Assembly: GCA_965243565.1 (NCBI GenBank)
Contig: OZ251571.1
Coordinates: 744,001-808,000, forward strand
Direction: 5' to 3'
Length of the DNA: 64,000 nucleotides
Origin: CBDEVH01 sp965243565
GTDB taxonomy: Bacteria > Pseudomonadota > Gammaproteobacteria > Tethybacterales > Persebacteraceae
In this document: piece after piece, positions 46,060 through 55,024 of the stretch
Layout of the letters: the number at the start of each line of letters is the position of its first letter
How positions within the stretch are numbered: the first letter of the stretch is position 1
Translations under genes and position numbers: made by a program
Notes under the pieces: model-generated
Database searches by the model: none
Told to the model about the DNA's origin: nothing
What the model saw: the letters and a program-made list of their open reading frames with translations, nothing else

Positions 46060-47115
46060 TTATATAGAATTTTGAAAGTGCGACTTTAGCAATTTATTGA
46101 TAGGAGCGCAAATTCCAACACATTGCCATTGCTTGGGCGATAACCAATGATGCCCATCAATAGAGGGTGCATTTGTTAAAGCAATGGTGTAAACAGTAAT
46201 CGTTAAACTAAAATGGGTTAATTCATGCTTAATTTTTTGTGGTCTATGAAACAATTTGGCACAATCATTTTCTAAGTCATTTGCATCGTTTATTATTTTT
46301 TGCCAATTGCTTATTAACTGTCGTTTGGTTGCTGCTTCAGGCAATAACCACAGACTTGCCCATATACCTTTGGCGGGTCTTTTGTAAAGCAAAACGCGTT
46401 GCTCATGCTTTAAACACAGCATTACAATATTTTTTAATTTCTTGGTTTTTTTGGGAGAGGCAACAGGGTAGGCGTTGACTTGTTTATTTTTTAGTGCAAT
46501 ACAATAGTTGCCAACAGGACATTGGCTACAAAGCGGTTGCGTTTGCAAGCAAACCATTGCGCCTAAATCCATCAGCCCTTGTGTGTAAGGGCGAATATCC
46601 TTTTTATCGGGTAGCGACTCTTTTGCTTTTTGCCACAATAATAGTGTTGCACTATTACTTTTAATCGGCTCGTCTATGGCGAATAATCTGGCAAATAACC
46701 GCTTAACATTGCCGTCTAGTATGGCGTGTCTTTGACCATAGGCAAAAACCATAATAGCGGCTGCTGTGCTTTCACCAATGCCTGGCAGTGTCTGCCATTG
46801 CTCCAACGTTTGAGGAATACCATTATGTTGAATAATCCGAGCTGATTTTTGTAAGTTTCGTGCTCGTGCATAATAACCCAAGCCACTCCAAGCCGCCAAA
46901 ACATCATCTTCATTTGCATTTGCCACTGCGTCAATAGTAGGAAAACGCTGTAAAAAATTTTGGTAGTAGGGGATAACTGTTGTAACTTGCGTTTGCTGTA
47001 GCATAATTTCAGATATCCAAACACGATAGGCAGTGGGGTTATACTGCCACGGCAGTGTGCTTCTACCCGATTTTTTTTGCCATTTAACGATGGTGGTTGA
47101 TAGTTTGTTAGACAC
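46060..47115 (-). CDS. mutY: A/G-specific adenine DNA glycosylase
   Basis: Removes adenine paired with 8-oxoguanine. The open frame runs back through tRNA-Gly, so the start was placed at GTG 47113-47115: VSNKLSTTIVKWQ puts the family Trp at position 12 and gives about 351 residues, the standard length. Motifs: RSTLPWQ, WISEIMLQQTQV, AWSGLGYYARARNL, helix-hairpin-helix LPGIGESTAAAI, ILDGNVKRLFARLF, iron-sulfur Cys in CLQTQPLCSQCPVGNYC, and the C-terminal NUDT1-like half (KGIWASLWLLPEA). Confidence 0.94.
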   Translation of the reverse strand: MSNKLSTTIVKWQKKSGRSTLPWQYNPTAYRVWISEIMLQQTQVTTVIPYYQNFLQRFPTIDAVANANEDDVLAAWSGLGYYARARNLQKSARIIQHNGIPQTLEQWQTLPGIGESTAAAIMVFAYGQRHAILDGNVKRLFARLFAIDEPIKSNSATLLLWQKAKESLPDKKDIRPYTQGLMDLGAMVCLQTQPLCSQCPVGNYCIALKNKQVNAYPVASPKKTKKLKNIVMLCLKHEQRVLLYKRPAKGIWASLWLLPEAATKRQLISNWQKIINDANDLENDCAKLFHRPQKIKHELTHFSLTITVYTIALTNAPSIDGHHWLSPKQWQCVGICAPINKLLKSHFQNSI

Positions 47116-47141
47116 AGGAACAAGAATCAATGATAAAAAAT

Positions 47142-47215
47142 TGGAGCGGGTGATGGGAATCGAACCCACGCCCTCAGCTTGGGAAGCTGATGTTCTACCA
47201 TTGAACTACACCCGC
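47142..47215 (-). tRNA. tRNA-Gly (anticodon CCC)
   Basis: Reverse complement begins GCGGGTGTAGTTCAATGG and has anticodon arm TCAGC-TTCCCAA-GCTGA, T loop TTCGATT and encoded CCA after a T at position 73. Closely resembles the bacterial Gly-CCC form. It lies just upstream of mutY on the same strand. Confidence 0.93.
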
Positions 47216-47419
47216 AATCTGTGATGATTCTAGCATTATTTCAACTTCCTTTTTGTAAATGTTTAGTGACATCATTTCTTTAAATTAATGAAGCATTCTA
47301 ATGGATATGGCGTTTCTAAATAAATACCTTTTGAAGATAAAGAAAATAATTTGTGTTCTTTGGATATGCAGAGTGTTACAATGTGGCACTAATTCATAAT
47401 TTAAATATAAGGAGGAAGT

Positions 47420-48352
47420 ATGAAAAAAATAACATCAATAATTGGAGCAGTTGCTCTATCTATGGCACCTGTTAGTGCTTTTGCAGCAGACAGCAGTTCA
47501 CCTATTGTAATCCCAACTCATAACTGGTCAAGCCAAGTGGTAATGGCACATGTAATTGGCGGTATCTTTGAAAGCATGGGCAGCAATGTCGAATACGTTC
47601 CAGCCGATAGCCAAGCCGTCTATGAAGCAATTCGTAATGGTGATGTAACTATCTCGCACGAAGTCTGGCAGTCTACCTTTGGTGCTTCTTTTTACAATGC
47701 AATGGAAGCAGGCGGTGTCATCGATGCAGGTACACACGCAGCAGCAACACTCGAAGAAATGGGCGTTCCAGGATATGTAATTGAGAAAAATCTTTGCCCA
47801 GGTTTGCCAAATTGGGAAGCCCTAAAAAACTGTCCCGAAGTTTTTGCAACACCTGATTCAGGTGGCAAGGGTCGTTGGCTTGAAGGTCCTCAAAGCTGGC
47901 ATGGTGATTTAATGCCTGTGCGTTTAGAGGCGTTGGGTTTGGCTGATACTTATGAAGTTAAATTTGCAGGTTCTGCTGACGCAATTTGGGCAGAGTTGTC
48001 TTCCGCCAAAAAAGAAGGTCGTGGGATCATCACCTTTAACTGGACACCTAACTTTACCGATGCCGATGGCTTTGTCTTTCTTGAGTTCCCAGAATTCTTT
48101 GACGGATGTCGTAAAGCAGACGGTGGTGACGGAAGTTGTGGCTCACCAAAAGGCTGGTTAAAGAAGGCAGCAAATTATAAGTTCCCTAAAACACATCCTA
48201 AGGCTTATAAGATGTTCAGTAAATTGTCATTCACAACCACGCAAATTGGTCAAATGGCAGCATTGGTTGACGTTGATAAAATGTCACACGCAGATGCCGC
48301 TAAAAAATGGCTTGGTGATAATGAATCTGTTTGGAAGCCTTTTACTGAGTAA
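47420..48352 (+). CDS. tmoX: ABC transporter substrate-binding protein, betaine/TMAO type
   Basis: Periplasmic binding protein, 310 residues, OpuAC/ProX family. Signal peptide MKKITSIIGAVALSMAPVSAFA with cleavage after Ala. Trp residues that could cage a quaternary or N-oxide headgroup are seen in PTHNWSSQVVMAHVIGG, SHEVWQSTFG, GPQSWHGD and TFNWTPNFTDADG. The next three genes are an ATPase, a double permease and a Tdm-like TMAO demethylase, so the likely cargo is trimethylamine N-oxide (TmoX) rather than betaine. A strong GGAGG ribosome site precedes it, and the terminator after it would allow higher expression than the downstream genes, as usual for binding proteins. Identity as TmoX is inferred from context. 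Confidence 0.75.
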   Translation: MKKITSIIGAVALSMAPVSAFAADSSSPIVIPTHNWSSQVVMAHVIGGIFESMGSNVEYVPADSQAVYEAIRNGDVTISHEVWQSTFGASFYNAMEAGGVIDAGTHAAATLEEMGVPGYVIEKNLCPGLPNWEALKNCPEVFATPDSGGKGRWLEGPQSWHGDLMPVRLEALGLADTYEVKFAGSADAIWAELSSAKKEGRGIITFNWTPNFTDADGFVFLEFPEFFDGCRKADGGDGSCGSPKGWLKKAANYKFPKTHPKAYKMFSKLSFTTTQIGQMAALVDVDKMSHADAAKKWLGDNESVWKPFTE

Positions 48353-48390
48353 ATTGTTTTTAGCAGATTTATAATTCTGAAAAACAAATA

Positions 48391-48427
48391 AAATCCCCGT
48401 TCAAGGTTTGAGCGGGGATTTTATTTT
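48391..48427 (+). terminator. Terminator or attenuator after the binding-protein gene
   Basis: Strong hairpin: AAATCCCCG (48391-48399) pairs with CGGGGATTT (48413-48421), followed by a T-rich run (TTATTTT). It lies in the 102-base gap before the ATPase gene, so partial readthrough would set binding-protein excess. Confidence 0.8.
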
Positions 48428-48454
48428 ATCGCACTGATTAGACAATAATAAATA

Positions 48455-49519
48455 ATGATGAATAAGACAACCACAGGCAATGAAAAAAAAGCAGTGATTC
48501 AATGCAAATCTGTTTACAAAATATTTGGTGAGCAAGGTGATAAATTAGTTCGTGAAATGAATGGCAATATTGATGTTGCCAAATTAAAAGACAATGATTG
48601 TATTATTGGTGTTAATAGTGCAAGTTTTGAGGTACACAGTGGTGAGATATTGATAATTATGGGCTTATCTGGTTCGGGTAAATCCACATTATTACGTTGT
48701 ATTTCTCGCTTAACCGAGCCAAGCGCCGGAGAAATTCTTATTGATGGGCAAGACATATTGGCCATGAACAACAAAGAATTAATTCAGTTACGCCGTAATA
48801 AAATGGGCATGGTGTTTCAAAGTTTCGCACTTTTGCCACATAAGACCGTTTTAGAAAATATTGCTTTTCCGTTGCAAATAAAAGGCGTAAGTACCAGCGA
48901 CAGCATTACAAGAGCGATGAATATGATTGAATTGGTGGGACTAGACGGGCGCGGAAATTATTTTCCACGTCAGCTATCGGGAGGACAACAGCAGCGGGTA
49001 GGCATAGCGCGTTCATTGGCAGTAGAGCCAGATATTTGGTTTTTGGATGAACCATTTTCGGCATTAGATCCATTGATTCGCAAAGAGATGCAAAACGAAT
49101 TTTTGCGTTTGCAAAGTGTTTTACAGAAAACTATTTTGTTTGTAACCCATGACTTTGACGAAGCATTGCGACTTGCAGATAGAATAGCCATTATGAAAGA
49201 TGGTGTGATTGAGCAAATGGATAAACCCGCCAATATTATATTAAATCCAGCAACCGAATATGTTTCGCGATTCACGCGTGAAGTCCCACGTGAAAAAGTA
49301 TTAACCTGCGAAAACGTTATGGAATCGATAGAAGGCATAGACCAATACAGCGATATTAAAGTGTCTAAAAATGAAATTGTCGAAGATGTTGTCGAACAAG
49401 TCCTTAACGAAGATCTGCCTGTTATGGTCGTTGATGAATCTAACCAAACGATTGGTGTTTTAAGAAGTAAGAATATTATTCACATGCTATTTGGCAAAGA
49501 AAACATTCAAAAATCATAA
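48455..49519 (+). CDS. ABC transporter ATP-binding protein, ProV/TMAO type
   Basis: 354-residue ATPase that powers the importer. Walker A GLSGSGKST near 69-77, Q loop VFQSFALLPHKTVLEN, signature LSGGQQQRV near 173-181, Walker B IWFLDEPFSALDP near 193-205 and H loop FVTHDFDEA. A C-terminal CBS-like region (about 290-350, VEDVVEQVLNEDLPVMVVDE) may sense ionic strength or ligand, as in ProV/OpuA. Belongs with the binding protein and permease; one letter of the TmoV/TmoW pair applies, but I cannot confirm which. Confidence 0.85.
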   Translation: MMNKTTTGNEKKAVIQCKSVYKIFGEQGDKLVREMNGNIDVAKLKDNDCIIGVNSASFEVHSGEILIIMGLSGSGKSTLLRCISRLTEPSAGEILIDGQDILAMNNKELIQLRRNKMGMVFQSFALLPHKTVLENIAFPLQIKGVSTSDSITRAMNMIELVGLDGRGNYFPRQLSGGQQQRVGIARSLAVEPDIWFLDEPFSALDPLIRKEMQNEFLRLQSVLQKTILFVTHDFDEALRLADRIAIMKDGVIEQMDKPANIILNPATEYVSRFTREVPREKVLTCENVMESIEGIDQYSDIKVSKNEIVEDVVEQVLNEDLPVMVVDESNQTIGVLRSKNIIHMLFGKENIQKS

Positions 49520-49528
49520 AATAAATTT

Positions 49529-51589
49529 ATGAATTACTTATCAACTATTCCCAAGAAAGCACAATTTTTAATTGTGCTTGCAGTATTTTTCTTGCTGTAC
49601 TTTGGTATTAGTCCATCAGAAACCAATATTCTTTGGCGTTTGCCTGCTTGGTTGGCATGGTTGCCCACTTCTGTAAACGATGGAGCAACCTACTTAATGC
49701 GAGAATGGCTTCCTATTGATGTCTATGATCCGGACATTGAAGAGTACGAAAAATCACCTTTGGTTAAAGAAGTAACCCGTTCGTTTTCGCGGGGGTTGTT
49801 ATTTTGTATTGATCTAATACGCGAATTACTACTTGGCGGTAATAAAACAATCGTGGCATTTACCAGCTGGGATTTTGCCCAAGAAAACAAATGGGCACGT
49901 TGGCCCGCACTACCATGGACGGTTGTGGTGGCGTGTGCTACTATTCTAGGGTATGCCCTTAATGGTAAAAAATTAGCATTATTGGCTTTTACCGCATTGG
50001 TTTATATTGCTGTTTTTGGTCAATGGGCGCCGTCAATGCAAACCCTATCGTTTGTGCTTATTGCTGCACCAATTTCGTTTTTAATTGGTTTGAGTTTGGG
50101 TGTTCTGGCGTATCGCAATAAAAAGTTTGAAATCGGCGTACAACCTTTGCTTAACATAGCGCAGACTATGCCGCATTTTTCTTATCTTGTGCCGACAACT
50201 GTGTTTTTTGGTTTGGGTGATCATGCTGGTGTAATCGCCACCGTTATTTTTGCCACGCCACCGATGGTACGCTTAACATTATTGGGATTAAAACGAGTCC
50301 CCAACGAGGTGGTTGAAGCCGGCATGATGAATGGCTGTAGTTTGTCCCAGCAACTTTTTCGAGTATTATTACCAACGGCACGCCGTGATATTTTAATCGG
50401 GGTTAATCAAGTCATCATGCAATGTTTGGCAATGGCGGTTATTGCTTCATTTATTGGTGCAAAAGGGCTAGGCTATAACTTACTATTGGCACTCAATGGC
50501 TTACGTATTGGGCTGGCGTTAGAGCTGGGTATTTGTATTGTGCTAATTGCGGTGGTGCTTGATAAGCTATCACTGGCTTGGGCAGATAAACAAGTTGACT
50601 ACTTTTCGAATCTTAATTTTTACCAGCGTAATAAATATAAAATAATGATGTTTATTGCGCTGGTTATCGGCTCTATCCTAGCGTATACAGGTTCTTTTAT
50701 ATTTAAAGACGGTATTAATTATTTATATATTATTGATCATAACAAAGGGTTAACCACCGAACATATTTGGCAATCAGGAATCGATTGGATTGTCGAAAAT
50801 TGGTATCAAAGCCTAAGAGTATTTAATGAAGGATTAATCGTTAATGTTTTGGTTCCGATGGAAAATTCTTATTTAAATATGCCGGTCGCTGCCACCTTTG
50901 CTTTGGTATTGGGTATTGCTTATATTATTGGCGGTATTCGCTCGGTCATAACAGTCGCCTGCTTGCTGTTGTTTATCGCTCTTACGGAATGGTGGGACAG
51001 GGCACTTATTACCGCTTACATGACAAGTTTTGCTGTTATAGTATCGGTAACCATTGGTTTAACCGTGGGTTCATTGTGCGCACAAAATGCAACGGCTAGC
51101 CGTGTTATTCTGTTGGTTTGTGATACTTTTCAGACATTCCCATCATTTATTTATTTAATTCCAGTTATTATGTTGTTTGGCGTTACCGATACTTCTGTGT
51201 TAATTGCGGTGATAATTTATGCGACCATCCCCGCCACTCGCTACACGGTAGAAGGGTTGCGTAGCGTGCCTATATCGTTACAAGAAGCAGGCACGATGTC
51301 GGGTGTATCTCGATTGCAACGCTGGCTAAAAATTGAATTACCACTTGCCTTTCCGCACATTATGTTAGGCATTAACCAAACCGTTATATTTGCTCTGTTT
51401 ATGGTCATCATTGGGGCAATGATTGGCACCGATGATCTAGGACAATTAATATTAAAATCGCTATCAGATAAGGAAGGAATAGGCAATGGCTTAATGCTTG
51501 GTTTGTGTGTGGCGTTTATTGGCTTAACCGTTGACCATCTCATACAAACATGGTCCACCAAACGCAAAATATTATTAGGTATTGCTTAA
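49529..51589 (+). CDS. ABC transporter permease, double-length ProW/TMAO type
   Basis: 686 residues containing two complete binding-protein-dependent permease modules in one chain: the first coupling helix region is VPNEVVEAGMMNGCSLSQQLF (near 250), the second VPISLQEAGTMSGVSRLQRWL (near 575), each within a 5-6 helix bundle. Most ProW proteins have one module and work as dimers. The fused form is known in marine proteobacteria. It follows the ATPase by 9 bases. The downstream demethylase ATG lies 4 bases after its stop. Confidence 0.88.
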   Translation: MNYLSTIPKKAQFLIVLAVFFLLYFGISPSETNILWRLPAWLAWLPTSVNDGATYLMREWLPIDVYDPDIEEYEKSPLVKEVTRSFSRGLLFCIDLIRELLLGGNKTIVAFTSWDFAQENKWARWPALPWTVVVACATILGYALNGKKLALLAFTALVYIAVFGQWAPSMQTLSFVLIAAPISFLIGLSLGVLAYRNKKFEIGVQPLLNIAQTMPHFSYLVPTTVFFGLGDHAGVIATVIFATPPMVRLTLLGLKRVPNEVVEAGMMNGCSLSQQLFRVLLPTARRDILIGVNQVIMQCLAMAVIASFIGAKGLGYNLLLALNGLRIGLALELGICIVLIAVVLDKLSLAWADKQVDYFSNLNFYQRNKYKIMMFIALVIGSILAYTGSFIFKDGINYLYIIDHNKGLTTEHIWQSGIDWIVENWYQSLRVFNEGLIVNVLVPMENSYLNMPVAATFALVLGIAYIIGGIRSVITVACLLLFIALTEWWDRALITAYMTSFAVIVSVTIGLTVGSLCAQNATASRVILLVCDTFQTFPSFIYLIPVIMLFGVTDTSVLIAVIIYATIPATRYTVEGLRSVPISLQEAGTMSGVSRLQRWLKIELPLAFPHIMLGINQTVIFALFMVIIGAMIGTDDLGQLILKSLSDKEGIGNGLMLGLCVAFIGLTVDHLIQTWSTKRKILLGIA

Positions 51590-51593
51590 AGCA

Positions 51594-54014
51594 ATGGCTC
51601 TTATCAATACATCCACGCCGTCTAATACATCCATATCCTCGGTATTTGCTCGTATTGATGCGCGTTCGGGCGTACTAACACCTGGGTTGCCAGTATTACC
51701 AGCAGGAGTTGAGCGATACCCCATTGCTGGTGGCGGTTCACACTCACTCTATGTGATGGCAGGTGATGAAATTACGATTGTTGACCGCGAAGGTTTACAA
51801 CCCGTTGATATAATATTTTTTTCACCAGATGGCAGATCTGATGCAGCGATGCTCGGGTTAAAAGGGGGGCGAGACGCATCTGATATTCATCAAACAATGG
51901 CAAGTGATGCAAGTGGTAAAAAAGTATTAACTGCACTTGCTAAAAGCGGATTTGATATAACGCGAGCCGATGTTATTCGTTTATTTGCCGAAGGTTCACG
52001 TGCAGGCGAAGCCAGTATTTTTCATGCGGCAAGCGATGGCTTATTAATTACCTGTGTGGTGGGGGGGGCGATGAAACCAGACACACAAAACACCCTCACT
52101 GAAATCGCCCTGTATATTCAGCGTGTCCAATCCGATACCAATACCAATGGTAATACTGATAAGCGTTTGCCACCTTCGCCATTGGCAGATCCATTACAAG
52201 ACTACAATATAAACCCGGGCATGGCAAAAGCCTATACCGTAAAAGCCGGTGAGTATATTCAAATACTCGATGTCCAGGGACGGGAATGTTCAGATTTTCA
52301 GGCATTGTCGTTACGTGCATTAGACAAAGGGCTAGAAAGAAGAATAGATTCAGCTACGACACGGTCACTAATGGGGATGTTATATCCAAAACCCGGCATA
52401 TTTTCAAAATACTTCTCATCCGATCAAGAAGCGTTAATCGAAATAGTGCAAGACACTTGCGGCCAACATGATACCTTTAACTTGGCATGTACAGCGCGTT
52501 ACTACGAAGACATGGGTTACCCCGGGCACGTCAATTGCACGGATAACATGAATAAAGACTTGGCACAATTTGGCATTAAACCACGCGGTGGTTGGTCCTC
52601 CATTAACTTTTTCTTTAACACCATGCTAGACGATAATCATACACTGGGTATGGACGACCCTTGGTCACGCCCGGGTGACTACGTCTTATTGCGTGCATTA
52701 ACCGATTTGGTCTGTGTCTCAACTGCATGTCCGTGTGATATTGACTCAGCCAATGGCTGGAATCCAACCGATATACAAGTAAGGGTATATGAAAAAGACG
52801 AAGACTTTAAACGTACCATTGCTTGGCGAAAAACAGCAGAAGACGATATGCAAGAAACAAAACAAACAGGTTTTCACGATGGCTTTGCGAAGCACACCCG
52901 TGACTTTACAGAATACAACGGCTATTGGTTAGCCAATGCCATGAGCAACTATGGTGCAGTTGCCGAATATTGGGCATGTCGTGAAAAAGTAGCAGTGATG
53001 GATTTATCGCCATTACGTAAATACGAAATCATAGGACCCGATGCCACTGAACTTATGCAATGGTGCGTTACCCGTGATGTTAAAAAATTATCAGATGGAC
53101 AAGTCGTTTATACTGCCATGTGTTACGAACACGGTGGCATGATAGACGACGGCACTATTTATCGATTAGGCGAAACCAATTACCGTTGGGTTGGTGGTAA
53201 CGACACCAGTGGGTTATGGTTGCGTGAGCAAGCCGAAAAAAAAGGATATAACGTCTGGGTGCGTAACTCTACCGACCAGCTCTGTAACATTGCAGTGCAA
53301 GGTCCTCACTCGCAAGACTTACTAAAAAACATATTGTGGACGCCACCACAACGCTCAACCGTAGAAGAACTGCCATGGTTTCGTTTTACTGTTGCTCGTT
53401 TGGGAGATTTTCATGGGGCTATCTGTGTACTGAGCAGAACTGGCTATAGTGGCGAGTTAGGCTATGAATTATTTTGCCATCCCAAAGATGCACAACTGTT
53501 TTTTGATGCTGTATGGGAAGCAGGGCAGGCTTACGGTATTGCGCCATTGGGCTTGGCTGCATTGGATATGCTACGCATTGAAGCCGGATTAGTATTTGCC
53601 GGCTATGAATTTTGTGACCAGACCAACCCATTTGAAGCAGGCATTGGCTTTACTGTCGCACTCAAAACCACCGATGACTTTATAGGGCGTAGCGTACTAG
53701 AAGAGCGTAAAGCGCACCCACAACGCCAATTGGTTGGATTAGACATACAAAGCGGTATTGTCCCAGCAAATGGCGATTGTATTCGTGTAGGACGCGCCCA
53801 AGTTGGCGAAATAACCTCGGCGACCAAATCCCCCATACTCGGCAAAACCATCGCCCTAGCACGCCTAGATGTGGCACATGCCCAAATCGGTAGCGGTGTT
53901 GAAGTAGGGCAGTTAGACGGGCAACAAAAACGCCTCAGTGCAACTATTACTGCATTTCCACACTTTGACCCTAAAAAAGAACGCGTTCGCGGTAATTATC
54001 CAGCACCGCTGTAA
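51594..54014 (+). CDS. tdm: Trimethylamine N-oxide demethylase (DUF1989-GcvT fusion)
   Basis: About 806 residues from ATG 51594 (a TTG at 51582 overlaps the permease gene and is less likely). Residues about 35-415 are DUF1989-type, with a cysteine set at about 299, 379 and 381 (FNLACTAR and STACPCDID) whose 80-residue spacing fits the zinc-binding Cys of known Tdm. Residues about 435-800 are a GcvT tetrahydrofolate domain (EYWACREKVAVMDLSPLRKYEI, HGGMIDDGTIYRL, LSRTGYSGELGYELF). Tdm cleaves TMAO to dimethylamine and formaldehyde, the latter captured by THF in the second domain. Its position after a betaine/TMAO-type transporter supports the call. A related DUF1989-GcvT enzyme with another substrate cannot be excluded. 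Confidence 0.82.
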   Translation: MALINTSTPSNTSISSVFARIDARSGVLTPGLPVLPAGVERYPIAGGGSHSLYVMAGDEITIVDREGLQPVDIIFFSPDGRSDAAMLGLKGGRDASDIHQTMASDASGKKVLTALAKSGFDITRADVIRLFAEGSRAGEASIFHAASDGLLITCVVGGAMKPDTQNTLTEIALYIQRVQSDTNTNGNTDKRLPPSPLADPLQDYNINPGMAKAYTVKAGEYIQILDVQGRECSDFQALSLRALDKGLERRIDSATTRSLMGMLYPKPGIFSKYFSSDQEALIEIVQDTCGQHDTFNLACTARYYEDMGYPGHVNCTDNMNKDLAQFGIKPRGGWSSINFFFNTMLDDNHTLGMDDPWSRPGDYVLLRALTDLVCVSTACPCDIDSANGWNPTDIQVRVYEKDEDFKRTIAWRKTAEDDMQETKQTGFHDGFAKHTRDFTEYNGYWLANAMSNYGAVAEYWACREKVAVMDLSPLRKYEIIGPDATELMQWCVTRDVKKLSDGQVVYTAMCYEHGGMIDDGTIYRLGETNYRWVGGNDTSGLWLREQAEKKGYNVWVRNSTDQLCNIAVQGPHSQDLLKNILWTPPQRSTVEELPWFRFTVARLGDFHGAICVLSRTGYSGELGYELFCHPKDAQLFFDAVWEAGQAYGIAPLGLAALDMLRIEAGLVFAGYEFCDQTNPFEAGIGFTVALKTTDDFIGRSVLEERKAHPQRQLVGLDIQSGIVPANGDCIRVGRAQVGEITSATKSPILGKTIALARLDVAHAQIGSGVEVGQLDGQQKRLSATITAFPHFDPKKERVRGNYPAPL

Positions 54015-54024
54015 ATTACGGCAT

Positions 54025-54048
54025 AATGCTTAGTAATGCTTAGTAATG
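54025..54048. repeat. Short tandem repeat, AATGCTTAGT x 2.4
   Basis: Two and a half copies of the 10-base unit AATGCTTAGT in the gap after the Tdm-like gene. Function unknown; possibly slippage. Confidence 0.5.
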
Positions 54049-54114
54049 GTTAAATGTTAGTTATCAGCCGATCATTAAAAAAACGACATGTCCATAGGAG
54101 AGAATGTAAGCGAA

Positions 54115-54834
54115 ATGAAAATACTTGTGCTACAGCATATTAGAATTGAAGATCCGGGCTATCTAAAAGATTTAATGCTCGCAGATGGAATCGAGTTGGT
54201 AACAATCGAGCTTGATGAGGGGGAAAAAATCCCCACAGATTTAGACAATTTTGATGCCATGCTATGTATGGGCGGTCCCATGGACACATGGATGCAAGAA
54301 GATTATCCATGGCTGGCAGAAGAAAGAGAAAAAATAAAATATTTCGTTCAAATTCTCGAAAAACCATTTTTGGGTTTTTGTTTGGGAGCACAGTTATTGG
54401 GTGAAGCCGTTGGCGGACAAGTTGTGCGTTCTACCAGCCCTGAGATTGGTGTGTTAGACGTTAATTTAGCGACCGCCAAAAGCCAAGATAATTTATTTTC
54501 CAATTTTCCCGCCGTCATTAAGTCGTTACAATGGCATTCTTACGAAGTACAAGGCTTAGACAACCATTCACAAGTAACGTTAATAGCCTCATCGCCCGAA
54601 ACAAAATACCAAATATTCCGTTATAAAGAACATGCCTACGGCATACAGTTTCATATAGAAGTGCGTCCAACGACGGTACAACAATGGGCAAATGTCCCCG
54701 AATACAAACAAGCATTAGAAGACACACTGGGAGAAGGTGCCTTAAGCGAATTTGACTTTGCCGCCCAACAGCACATGCCCGCAATGAACGCATTATGCAA
54801 AGAACTATACACACAGTTTAAGCGACTGTTATAA
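54115..54834 (+). CDS. Class I glutamine amidotransferase family protein
   Basis: GATase1-fold protein like stand-alone GuaA glutaminase proteins, about 239 residues. Nucleophile Cys in PFLGFCLGAQLLGEAVGG near 84-101, and the His-x-Glu dyad in YGIQFHIEVRPTTVQQW near 177-193; MCMGGPMDTW-type oxyanion loop near 46-54. Start taken at ATG 54115 (MKILVLQHIRIED), the usual N-terminus, with GGAG 14 bases upstream; ATG 54088 is in frame but has no ribosome site. Its place between the TMAO demethylase and the GMAS-type gene suggests work on glutamine or a gamma-glutamyl amide in the same pathway, but the acceptor is unknown. Confidence 0.8.
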   Translation: MKILVLQHIRIEDPGYLKDLMLADGIELVTIELDEGEKIPTDLDNFDAMLCMGGPMDTWMQEDYPWLAEEREKIKYFVQILEKPFLGFCLGAQLLGEAVGGQVVRSTSPEIGVLDVNLATAKSQDNLFSNFPAVIKSLQWHSYEVQGLDNHSQVTLIASSPETKYQIFRYKEHAYGIQFHIEVRPTTVQQWANVPEYKQALEDTLGEGALSEFDFAAQQHMPAMNALCKELYTQFKRLL

Positions 54835-54913
54835 ATAGAATAAAAAGGAAGATTATAAGGTTGTTGGTCTTCTAATCAAAAGTAACCCCTCAAAAAAATT
54901 AAGACCTGTCTGT

Positions 54914-54957
54914 GCTAATTGCCATGCGATGAATCATTGTATGGCAAAAGAGTTAGC
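54914..54957. terminator. Hairpin between convergent genes (possible terminator)
   Basis: Nested inverted repeat: GCTAA/TTAGC outside and TTGCCAT/ATGGCAA inside (54919-54925, 54941-54947). It sits in the 190-base gap between the amidotransferase gene and the convergent GMAS-type gene. No clear T tract follows, so termination is a guess. Confidence 0.4.
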
Positions 54958-55024
54958 ATTTTGGATAATGGGATAATAGAATAATGAATTAAAGAAAATA
55001 ATTAAAAATAAGAATTGAATTTTT

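Noticed and set aside
47116..47169. Upstream extension of the mutY reading frame
   Set aside because: It runs through the tRNA-Gly gene; the GTG at 47113-47115 gives the normal family N-terminus and length.
47380..47400. TGGCAC upstream of the binding-protein gene as a sigma-54 promoter
   Set aside because: The -12 part does not match (TTCAT instead of TTGC) at the proper spacing.
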